DNA of 64,000 nt from Tricholoma matsutake (lineage: Eukaryota; Basidiomycota; Agaricomycetes; Agaricales; Tricholomataceae): contig AP026546.1 in the NCBI GenBank assembly GCA_026075535.2, positions 9,858,001-9,922,000 of the forward strand, given 5' to 3'. The position numbers were made by a program, and so were the translations under genes. The notes beneath the pieces are model-generated. The model had not been told where the DNA came from and ran no database searches. It was given only the letters and a program-made list of their open reading frames with translations. This document shows, one piece after another, positions 54,173-62,632 of the stretch (within the stretch, counting starts at the first letter, position 1; each line of letters opens with the position of its first letter).

Positions 54173-54315
54173 TGGAGTAGGGTGTCTGGGCACCTACTCC
54201 AGTAGTCATGTGATCACCTAGCCAGTAGCCACCTGCATGTACATAGTCACATCATGCTTAGGCTATCACTATCGCATCCATCACTCTGCTATAGGAGATG
54301 GATCTGCTGTCTCCA
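54173..54315 (+). repeat. Right 143-bp LTR of the short-LTR element
   Basis: Partner of 50,375-50,517; ends ...GTCTCCA. Confidence 0.85.
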
Positions 54316-54855
54316 ATGCCACTTCTTGTTGACTTCTCTCAACCCAATGTCCCTTTCATAACATGATATTTAGAATCAAACGACCACACTGACGGGGGAG
54401 TTGTTTTGCCCAACTGACAAGTGCCCCCAAAAGTGGCTTCCACCAGGGCCAGGAGAGCAACATCTTTTGAATTAGATGTGGAGAGGTGTTGCATACATGT
54501 GCTGCATAGTAACTGGAGACTTAGGCAGGCAATGGGAAGTGGCTGGCACAAGTTTTTGACCACTTTAGGCACAACATCAACCTGAGAAGTCTTTCCATTC
54601 CAAGGTGCTCCATGAAGAGAGTGCCAGAATTGTAAACCTGACATCCAATTTTTTGCACAGTCATAAGAGACTCGGTGAGCTGCGACATTAGCTAGGAATG
54701 CCACCAACAATTCACTAGATGCTGGCATTTGAAGCTCTTCAGAGACCTCATGACTATCACAGAATTGTGCAAAGTGAAGAAGACCTGAAGCATAAGACTG
54801 CTGAGTATTCACTGCTAAACTTGCAATGGAGACCTCCAGTAGTAGTTCATAAGCC
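54316..54855 (-). pseudogene. Tyrosine recombinase, N-terminal part
   Basis: From 54,855 downwards on the minus strand: AYELLLEVSIASLAVNTQQS, YASGLLHFAQFCDSHEVSEE, PASSELLVAFLANVAAHRVS, NWMSGLQFWHSLHGAPWNGK, matching the core-binding domain of basidiomycete tyrosine recombinases, then LLALVEATFGGTCQLGKTTP, where the box I Arg (CRLGE) is Gln. It is cut on the right by the gypsy LTR at 54,856 and on the left by the short-LTR element. Together the three pieces give about 300 residues, the normal size of such an enzyme. Three catalytic Arg-to-Gln changes make it inactive. These enzymes occur in Crypton/DIRS-like mobile elements and as repeated genes in mushrooms. Confidence 0.7.
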
Positions 54856-54965
54856 TGTCAAGAACCATTCCTCCCCTGATCAGAACCCGCATCCATCCAA
54901 CCCTTTTCCACATCTTGAACATGACATTCATGAACTCCTTCTGCTGTCATTCCTGACACTGTGGA
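54856..54965 (+). repeat. Truncated 5' LTR of gypsy element B
   Basis: Matches the first 110 bp of the 3' LTR at 62,633 (TGTCAAGAACCATTCC through ctcct(t/g)ctg). The rest of the LTR is missing. Confidence 0.75.
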
Positions 54966-55034
54966 CTCGGAAAAATAGTCTGCAACCCTCAGGATACAGC
55001 CATTGGGGCTGGGGGTTGCATTGACCTTACCCAT

Positions 55035-57117
55035 ATGGCTGCCTACATTTGTCTCAACGTGTCTGCTCTTTCTGACCCTGACTCCCTAACCACTCTTTTA
55101 ACCATTCCTGACAAATCCACTCCTGTCCAAACCCTTATTGATTCTGGTTCCTCCCATTGCTTCCTCGACTCCTCCTTTGTGTTGAATAACCAACTCAGCA
55201 TGAAATCCATTAACCCAATTGGATTATGGCTCTTTGATGGATCTTGCAACTTGACCATAACTCAAGTTGTCCAACTTCTTATTACCTTCCCTATCAGTGA
55301 AATGTTCAATCTGTCATTTTATGTAACCTTGCTCGACTCTTCCTGTTCCGCCATACTTGGTCATAACTGGCTGAAGCAATACAATCCATTGATTGACTGG
55401 TCTTCAAGCCAAATCGCTTTCTGCTCTGCAGATCATAGAGGTCCAGAACCCCTGATGTCACCCTTGTCCCCAAACTTTCAGGTAGAAACCCATGGTTCAC
55501 CCGCACTTTTGGAACCCCCCATTCCACCTAAGTTTTCTCCTCCCAACATTTCATTTATCAATGCTGCCACTTATGCATGCACTAGCAAACTTCCTGGGGC
55601 AGCAGCCTTCCAGATGACCTTTGCTCCAGAAGGATTATCTGCCTGCTCTGCTCAATCCTTGAACCCTGCAGATCTTTCTGGCATTCCCACCAAGTATCAT
55701 GAGTTTGCTGATGTCTTTAATAAGACTAAAGTGGATAACCTTCCTCCACATCGCCCTTACGACCTCAAGATAGAGACAGAGAATAATGCTCCCCCTCCTC
55801 TGGGTTGCATGTATTTCCTCTCCCCCTCTGAATTACAAGCCTTACAAGTTTTCATTGATGAGAATGTCTGCTCAGGTTTCATCCACCCCTCTAAATCTCT
55901 GCATGGCACTCCAATTCTCTTCATCAAGAAGAAGGATGGCAGCCTATGACTTTGTGTTGACTATCAAGGGCTCAACCATCTCACGAAGAAGAACTGCTAC
56001 CCACTTCCACTCATTTCTGACCTGCTTGACTCTCCCCAAAAAGCCCACTTGTTCACCAAGATAGACTTGCAGCACACCTATCACCTAGTCCACATTGTGG
56101 ATGGTGACAAATGGAAAACTACTTTCCACACCTGCTATGGATTTTTCGAGTGGTTGGTGGTTCATTCAGCCTCACTAATGCACCTGCAGCCTTCCAGTGG
56201 TTTATGAATGACATCTTCAGCGACATGCTGGATGTCTGTGTCATTGTCTACCTCAATGACATCCTGATCTACTCTGATGACAAATCACAGCATGGAACTC
56301 ACATCAAGGAAGTTTTTCAGAGACTCCAGAAGAATGGATTTTATGCTTTGCCTCAGAAATGTGAGTTCCACAAAGACACCGTTGAATATCTAGGTTTCAT
56401 CCTTTCACTGGATGGGCTGTGGATGTCTGAGGATAAAGTCAAAACCATGCTCAACTGGCCTGAGCCTAAGAAAGTTAAGGATATTCCATCCTTCTTAGGC
56501 TTTTGCAATGTTTACCGCCGTTTCATTAATGGCTATTCAGACATTGTCATTCCACTCACCCACTTGATGTGGAAATCCACACCCGACTTCAACAAGAAGT
56601 GCCATAATGCTTTTGACAAGAACTCACCCATGCTCCCATCCTCACTCAATGGGTACCCTACTCTCAAATGGTACTCAAAATTGATGCTTCCAACTATGCC
56701 TTAGCAGCTATCCTTTCCGTTTACACTGCAGATGGTGAAATTCACCCAGTTGTTTTCCATTCCCGCTCCTTTAACCCCACTGAACTAAACTATGATACAC
56801 ATAAGGAACTTCTGGCAATTTTTGAAGCCTTCAAACATGGGCAGCAATATTTTGAGGGTTCTGCAAACCCAATCGATGTAGTCATGGACCACAAAAATCT
56901 GGAGTACTTCAGCACCACTAAAATGCTCACCCACCACCAAGCCAGATGGTCCAAGTATCTCTTGCAGTTTAACCTTGTTATTCACTTCCACCCCAGAAAA
57001 TTAGGGGCCAAGCCAGATGTGCTCACAAGACATTGGGATGTCTACCAAAAAGGGGGAAATAGTGACTTTGCCTCCATAAACCCAACCAACTTCCAACTTG
57101 TATTCACACAGGAATGA
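55035..57117 (+). pseudogene. Gypsy B protease, reverse transcriptase and RNase H
   Basis: A 304-codon frame from 55,035 carries the protease motif TLIDSGSSHCFLD (Asp at residue 36) and AILGHNWL, then the RT fingers (KYHEFADVFNKTKVDNLPPH; ILFIKKKDGSL). A TGA at 55,948 stands where the family has an Arg. RT continues in shifting frames with VDYQGLNHLTKKNCYPLPLI, FTKIDLQHTY and YLNDILIYSD (56,248-56,277; YLND for YLDD). RNase H reads LKIDASNYALAAILS (56,670), FHSRSFNPTELNYDTHKELL and VVMDHKNLEYFSTTKML up to 57,117. Frameshifts near 56,130 and 56,670. Confidence 0.85.
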
Positions 57118-57239
57118 CTCACCTCTTCCCTTCATGCCACCTACCTTGCAACACCTATCCTCCAACAAGCAGTAATCATGGATGTTGAGAAACTTCACAA
57201 TGACATCTGCACCTCCTTACCCCTTGACCCACTATGATC

Positions 57240-57593
57240 CACACATCTTCCAACACCTGTCAACCCCAACTGGAATATAGATGAGGCAGGTCTTCTCCAC
57301 CACTTCAACTGGATTTATGTTCTGGATGTTGCAGACCTCCACCTCAAGGTCCTGCAGTACAAACATGATCACATCTTCTCTGGCCACATCGGACAAAACA
57401 AAACCCAGCAGCTTGTCTGCTGGGAATATGTCTGGCCAAATCTCCACACCTTCATCCAGGATTTTTGCAAGTCCTGTATGACTTGCAAGCGATCCAAATC
57501 ACCTCGACACAAACCCTATGGGTTCCTAAAGCAACTTCCAGTCCCAGAATGACCTTGGAACTTGATCTCCATGGATTTCATCGAGCAACTACC
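57240..57593 (+). pseudogene. Gypsy B integrase, N-terminal part
   Basis: Frame with VLQYKHDHIFSGHIGQNKTQ, YVWPNLHTFIQDFCKSCMTC (HHCC zinc finger) and, after a stop, WNLISMDFIEQLP containing the first catalytic Asp. It is cut at 57,593 by the hAT-like MITE and resumes at 58,440. Confidence 0.8.
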
Positions 57594-58439
57594 TAGTGTT
57601 TAAAGGTCCGGTCCTACAAACTGGAGAAAGACCGAAACCGAACCAAACTGAACTGAAGTCCGGTTCATCAAGTGGCTATTTATAGGACCGGTCTTTTGCA
57701 GTCCAGTTGCCAGTCTTTTGCTTTGAAGAACATCATCAAACTGATGAAAACCGGTTTTAACCAGTTACAACCAGTTCATATATTACATGAGCTATTTTCC
57801 CTGATTCCCACACATAATGCCTTCAATTTCGCTCCTTCGACCATCAAAAACGGTTGAGAACTGAGAGAGATATGACCAAATACATTTTGGACAAGTATTT
57901 TGTTGTGATTAAAATAACTTTGATTGTACTGCTTATACCTTGTGTTACAAAAATGTTGGGTACAATTGGACACCATCCAAGACATAAAAATAACACACAT
58001 AAACATCTGTACCATGTATCTTTGATTAATTTAACACCCCTCACAAGCTGCAACTACATACTACAACTACAACTACAAACTACAAACTACAACATGTAAT
58101 ACAATGTACTTTTGTTTTGGTCATATCTCAGTCAAATCTTGATGAAATCTCTTAAAAGTTGGACCAGTTGCTGGAGAATTACGATATACAGCTGCTCTTG
58201 TAACCATTAAATGGTTCGGGTAATAGTTGCTGAGAAACACATGGGATATATTGGTACAACAAATTTTACAAAAAAAAGTCAGTTCAGACTGGTTTTTATT
58301 GGTCCATGGACCGATATGGACCAGTCCTATGTGGTCCAGTTGCGGTCCATCAATTTCTGGGTCAGTCCTGGACCGGTTGCAGTTGTGGTTGCCCCATTTA
58401 GACATCAAAAACCGGACTTAACCAGACCTGTAAACGCTA
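57594..58439 (+). mobile_element. hAT-like MITE, 846 bp, with 8-bp target duplication
   Basis: Ends TAGTGTTTAAAGGTCC and complement of TAGCGTTTACAGGTCT. A perfect duplication CAACTACC flanks it (57,586-57,593; 58,440-58,447). Same family and orientation as 18,898-19,737; both have the stretch catatctcagtcaaatcttga in the right half. No coding. Confidence 0.92.
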
Positions 58440-58617
58440 CAACTACCTGACTCTGACAGCCACACCACTATCCTGGTCATTGTTGACTGACTCACCAAAC
58501 AAGGTATCTTCATCCCAACAGTCAAAGTAATCACAGCCCAAGATCTAGCCAATCTGTTCATTCTCCATGTCTTCTCCAAACATGGCATACCATCTCACAT
58601 CACTTGCATCTGAGGAT
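58440..58617 (+). pseudogene. Gypsy B integrase, middle part
   Basis: LPDSDSHTTILVIVD, a stop, LTKQGIFIPTVKVITAQDLA and LFILHVFSKHGIPSHIT run up to the position of the second catalytic Asp, where the next element is inserted. The reading frame resumes at 60,561 with GSEFISHFFCSLRKAL. Confidence 0.8.
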
Positions 58618-58875
58618 GAGTACATTACACTCCTCCACCTATTCCAGTTGGATTCCAGTCAGAATTTCCAGAATTCCAGTCAATTCCATTTACATATATT
58701 TTTCTCACAATTCATAATTCTGGTCGGACTGGGGGGTCAATTTTACCTCTGGAATCCCCAGAATCTACCCAGACTCATTTTTACCTGGAATAGTCGGATC
58801 AACCGGATGCATGGCACTAGCATAACCAGAATAACCAGAATGCATGTGCTTTCCCAAATAAAATTTCGACATGCA

Positions 58876-58942
58876 ACAAGAATTGAACACTCAACCTTGG
58901 GTCTGCACACATAACAGCATGCTTAACCACTGAGCTACCAGG
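58876..58942 (-). other. tRNA-like segment, minus strand (SINE-type)
   Basis: On the minus strand TGGTAGCTCAGTGGTTAAGC (58,921-58,940) is an excellent A-box, and GGTTGAGTGTTCAATTC (58,880-58,896) a B-box-like sequence at normal distance. The acceptor stem does not pair convincingly, so it is a tRNA-derived relic. Confidence 0.5.
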
Positions 58943-59205
58943 TCATTATTCATCTACATACATCTAATACATTTATTACCCAACCAAGGTGCATAGTTAC
59001 AGCCATTAATGGAATACACACACATGCATATTGCATGACATGTGACATGTGACTGCCAGCTCACAACCACCACCACCGTCGTCAAGGCCGCCTCCTCCTC
59101 CTCTCCACTCTACCACCACCACTGCGTGCGCACCCGCCACCACCATTCCCATGCCCACTCCAACCATCACCACCACCTTCAAACGAGCCAACTGGATGGA
59201 ATGCG

Positions 59206-59640
59206 GGCCCAAATGATGCAGATCACATTGTTTGGGGCCTAAGTATGTTTTTTTTCGTTTGCTTTTTGTTATTATAAACTAACTAACCTTTTTTTTAGCT
59301 TTCTAGGTTATAATCTACTGGCAACAATGCCACCACTCACAAACGAGCCAACGTGGGCCCAAACGACGCAGATTGCATCATTTGGGCCCTACATAAGTTT
59401 TTTTTGTTTGGTTTTTGTTTTAATAAACTAACTAACTCATTTTTTTAGTTTTCTAGGTTATAATCTACTAGCAATGATGCCACCATCTGCAAATGAGCCA
59501 ACGCAGGCCCAAATGACACAGATCATGTCGTTTGGGCCCTATGTGAGTTTTTTCATTTGCTTTTTGTTTTTATAAACTAACTAACTCGTTTTTTTAGTTT
59601 TCTAGGTTATAATCTACTAGTAATGACACCACCACCTGCA
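59206..59640 (+). repeat. Three tandem hairpin plus intron-like modules
   Basis: Unit 1: hairpin 59,206-59,240, GTATGT at 59,243, AAACTAACTAACC, AG at 59,306. Unit 2: hairpin GGGCCCAAACGACG...CATCATTTGGGCCC (59,355-59,389), ATAAGT, AAACTAACTAACTC, AG at 59,456. Unit 3: hairpin GGCCCAAATGACAC...GTCGTTTGGGCCC (59,515-59,540), GTGAGT at 59,543, AACTAACTAACTC, AG at 59,605. Each is followed by GTTATAATCTACT(A/G)G. Confidence 0.75.
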
Positions 59641-59826
59641 AACAAGCCAACACACCCACCCCACACCTGCAAGCCCCTGCTCGTAGGGTGGATCGTGAGT
59701 GTGTGCAGGCAACAACAACAATGACGCCGCCGTCTACCAGCACCAGAACCCCCCAGAACGCAAAGCATGGCTGCCAATGATGATGGACAATGACGAGAGG
59801 GCCAACAACACACCACCCACCCCCAG

Positions 59827-59856
59827 CCTCACGAGCAACTGCTCGTGGGGTGGATC
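59827..59856. repeat. Palindrome CTCACGAGCA...TGCTCGTGGGGTGGA
   Basis: The 20-bp core ACGAGCAACTGCTCGTGGGG is shared with 52,402-52,422 and, in degraded form, with 29,027-29,046, 29,129-29,156, 51,911-51,932 and 59,667-59,692. Confidence 0.7.
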
Positions 59857-59895
59857 GTTGGTGGAAGGACAGACAACAGCGGGGTCGCGTCCCCT

Positions 59896-60154
59896 CCCCC
59901 TCCCCTGCACTTTGTGTGGGGAGGGATTTTTTTTGTATATTTAATTATTTATTAGTATTGTGCCCCCCCTCCCCCGTTTTGCCTGGGGGAGGGATTTCTT
60001 TCATCATTTTTACCTCCCCCCTCGCGTTTGGCATGAGGGGTTAGCTTTTTATGTATATAAATAAAACTCCCTCTCGCATCTTGTGAGAGGGAGGATTTTT
60101 TGTTTATGTATATAATCACAATCATGCCCACTCCCTCGCATTCAATGTGAGGGA
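59896..60154. repeat. Array of five small hairpins
   Basis: C-rich/G-rich stem-loops lie at 59,896-59,925, 59,964-59,993, 60,014-60,040, 60,066-60,094 and 60,130-60,154, each followed by a T-rich spacer. The loops share cgc.ttt or ttgcat-like words. Related to 30,499-30,627. Confidence 0.75.
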
Positions 60155-60239
60155 TGTGGTTAATTAAAAAAATTTGATCTTAACTACTTCAAAAAAAATT
60201 AGAGTGTCATGAATAAACATTATATTACTAACTAATAAT

Positions 60240-60335
60240 TCTCCTGTGGCTCAACTGGTTAAGCACACATGTTTGGTTTGTCATGTGATCACTCTAATCA
60301 AGATGTCTTGAGTTCAATTCTTACTCTGCACAAAT
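60240..60335 (+). other. tRNA-derived SINE head
   Basis: TGGCTCAACTGGTTAAGC at 60,247-60,264 fits the A-box and GAGTTCAATTC at 60,310-60,320 the B-box, with spacing typical of a tRNA with a long variable part. The split copy at 30,741/36,541 is its homologue. It is followed by a short AT-rich tail. Confidence 0.6.
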
Positions 60336-60560
60336 ATATTTTGTAGGCACTTTGACAACTTAAGACTTGAAATTTGACTATCCATTAGGGTATATACTCT
60401 AAGTTGAGCATCTGGAGTAACCAGAATCCAGTCGGAATAACCGGAATCCAGTGGAATCCAGTCAGAATAACCAGAATCCAGTGGAATCCAGTTGGAATAA
60501 CCAGAATCCACTGGACTCCGGTGAGTCCAATTGGAATAGGTGGAGGAGTGTAAATTATTG

Positions 60561-61440
60561 CTGAGGATCTGAATTCATCTCCCATTTTTTCTGCTCCCTC
60601 AGAAAAGCTCTCAACATGCAGATCCACTTCACTTCTGGTTATCACCTGCAAGGTGATGGTCAGATGGAAGACTTAATCAGACCCTTGAGCAGTATCTCCA
60701 GACCTTCTGTAACTATTAGCAGGATGACTGGTCTCACCTCTTACCCTTGGGTGAATCTGCCTACAACAATGCTCCCTCCACCTCTACCAGTGTATCTCCT
60801 TTTTTTGCCAACAAAGGCTACCACACAAACATTTGTGTCTTCCCCAATTGTGACTTAGCCTCACAGTGCACCTGTGAGTTTGTTGTCAACTTAGACAACC
60901 TTCATCAGGAACTTCAGAAACAGCTTGCGGCTGCTCAAAAATGTTATCAAGGTCCTGCAGACAAACATTGGGTGTTCACATCTGACTTCAACATTGGTGA
61001 TTTTGCCTATGTCACTGCAGAAAATATCTGCACCACCCGCCCCTCCAAGAAATTTTCCAAAAAGAACCACGGTCCTTTCAAAATCATTGCATGCCCAGGA
61101 ACTCACTCAGTCACCCTGTGGCTTCTGGACCACATGCGGGCCATCCACCCTGTTTTCCATGTCTACCAACTAGAAAAACACTCCCTGAACACAATTCCAA
61201 ATCAAGTACAACCTCCACCTCCTCCTATCACTATCAATGATGAGCATGAGTATGAGATTGCTGAAGTCCTCAACTCCAAGGTTGACAACTGATGCGGCTG
61301 CAAGATTCTCTACCTTGTCTGATGGGAAGGTTACCAGGGAACCAATGAAGAAACCTCCTGGCTACCTGTTACAGAACTCGACCACGCCCAAGAACTCCTT
61401 GTTGATTTTCACACCCACTACTGGCAGAAACCTGGTCCAT
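60561..61440 (+). pseudogene. Gypsy B integrase C-terminal part and chromodomain
   Basis: GSEFISHFFCSLRKALNMQI, HFTSGYHLQGDGQMED (the Glu of the triad lies in the QMED segment), then in another frame GESAYNNAPSTSTSVSPFFA and KGYHTNICVFPNCDLASQCT. From 60,960 HWVFTSDFNIGDFAYV, KFSKKNHGPFKIIACPG and HPVFHVYQLEKH form the integrase C-terminal domain. The chromodomain starts HEYEIAEVLNSKVDN (61,247-61,291), is broken by a TGA, and continues CKILYLV-stop-WEGYQGTNEETSWLPVTEL. Chromodomains direct integration to marked heterochromatin in related elements. Confidence 0.85.
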
Positions 61441-61490
61441 TATCCGCTTAAACCTATTCACCTTACTCCTTAACTCAGAAACAAATCTTA

Positions 61491-62488
61491 TTACAAACAA
61501 AAACAACATAAAAGGAATTTTTGTGTCCAACCCGCTCCCTTCACTTCCACCTCTGCTTCCCCCTCATTTTTTCCCTCGCCCTTGCTCTCCTCCTTGTCAT
61601 CTCCATACCTCCTCTCCAGATACTTCTGGAATGCCACCCAGTCATCTCCAGACTGGCAGATTCTGCATCTTTCCTGCCTGGACTCCCTCACTGCATGCTC
61701 GACTTCTTCTTCATCTTTGTTGCTCTCCTCTCCATCACTCCCTATCTCCTCCCACTCCAGGTCCATGGCATCCCTCATGTCCTCCACTGTCTCCCTCACC
61801 TCCACCACACTACTTGTGATCTCCTCCAGACCCCTCCTCACCACCTTCACCAGCTGCCTCAGAAGCTCCGCAACCTCTCTGCTTCCCCCCACCAGACCTG
61901 CCACTTCTGCAGCAGTCCCTGCAGTCCTGGGACCCACTCCCCCTGCTGCTTTCCCTGCAGGGGTCTCCTGCCCCTCCCACATGACCTCCTCACATTTGTG
62001 CTTGACACACATGCAATTGTCACACACACATCCCTGTGTGCCCATCTTGAAACAAGAGATTTTTTGATATTTGCACCTATGCCACTCATCAGTAAAGGAA
62101 GACCGAGAAATAAAACAAGGATCACACCTTTTGCAGGGCAATGCCGCCTGCACCCACACTGCACCCTCAAACTCCTCCAACTCCACTCTCACCTTCAACT
62201 TGGCAACTTTCTTTTTCTTTGGGGACTTGCTCCCCTCAGCCTCATCCCCCAAACCTGCAGCTGCAGCCACCTGCTTCTTCTCCATTCTTCTTGTGGCTGT
62301 CACTTCCACCTTCCACACCTCTGCCTCCTGGCATGCCGCTTCAGCCTTTGCAGCCTCCTCTGCTGCTCATTGCGCCTCCTGCACCCTCCGCTCCTCCTCT
62401 TTCTGCCTCATTGCTTCCTCCTCCAGTTCCTTCATCTCCCACTCCATCTGTTTGTGCTGGGCCTTCATCACAGCCAACTTGATGTTCA
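61491..62488 (-). pseudogene. Antisense coiled-coil / Cys-cluster protein in gypsy B
   Basis: On the minus strand an ATG at about 62,488 opens MNIKLAVMKAQHKQMEWEMK and a long Glu/Arg/Lys coiled coil, with a single TGA at about 62,369; the same frame then stays open to 61,491 (275 codons from 62,318). The second part has a basic patch (KSPKKKKVAKLKVRVE), a Cys cluster (CKRCDPCF, HRCKYQKISCFKM, CVCDNCMCVKHKCE; nine or more Cys with a preceding W-HRC), then a second coiled coil (VVEVRETVEDMRDAMDLEWE) and an acidic stretch. It lies antisense to the element between chromodomain and 3' LTR. The opposite-strand frame is Leu/His/Pro-rich and lacks any motif, so the minus strand is preferred. Function unknown; a zinc-binding nucleic-acid protein is possible. 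Confidence 0.55.
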
Positions 62489-62619
62489 TGGAGAGCACTG
62501 GGGGGGAAATAAAGTGGGAATCAACTTAAAAAAATTTTTCAACCAACTGCCACTTTCAGAAATTCAACCAACTTCTTTATTCGGACTCAAACACCCATGT
62601 GCCTTGTAGGCTCAGCACT

Positions 62620-62632
62620 AAGGGGGAAATAT
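62620..62632 (+). promoter_or_regulatory. Polypurine tract of gypsy B
   Basis: AAGGGGGAAATAT directly precedes the 3' LTR. Confidence 0.6.

Larger units (their letters stand above)
50375..54315 (+). mobile_element. Short-LTR, non-autonomous retroelement with its own ORF
   Basis: Two 143-bp direct repeats (50,375-50,517 and 54,173-54,315), both TGGAGTAGGGTGTCTGGGCA...CTCCA, bracket an internal region without pol. The right repeat is preceded by the purine-rich gaggtgggcaaa, a fair polypurine tract. The internal region encodes fragments of one protein and received two later insertions (51,655-52,744; 52,862-53,208); without them it would be about 2.5 kb. The size and LTR length fit a TRIM/LARD-type element. 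The flanks (cacat, atgcc) do not form a target duplication. It splits the tyrosine recombinase gene. Confidence 0.75.
58618..60560. mobile_element. hAT-like composite element, 1,943 bp, with 8-bp duplication
   Basis: The inverted ends share TTACACTCCTCCACCTATTC (left from 58,625; right in complement, about 60,533-60,553). A perfect 8-bp duplication CTGAGGAT flanks it (58,610-58,617; 60,561-60,568). Inside, in order, are a minus-strand tRNA-like segment, three intron-like modules, a palindrome, five hairpins, a plus-strand tRNA-like segment and ccagtcggaataacc tandem words. No transposase. Its ends resemble those of the composite at 28,515-36,761, and the internal order of parts is the same. 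Confidence 0.88.

Noticed and set aside
59042..59242. A His-rich protein frame
   Set aside because: Product of a caccac microsatellite within a non-autonomous element.
60240..60335. A functional tRNA gene
   Set aside because: A- and B-boxes are present but the acceptor stem and anticodon arm do not pair properly, and the repeated copy at 30,741/36,541 indicates a SINE-type element.
61521..62609. A 362-codon plus-strand frame in gypsy element B
   Set aside because: Its Leu/His/Pro/Ser composition is what an antisense reading of the charged coiled-coil frame gives; it has no motif, while the minus strand has a Cys cluster and coiled coils.
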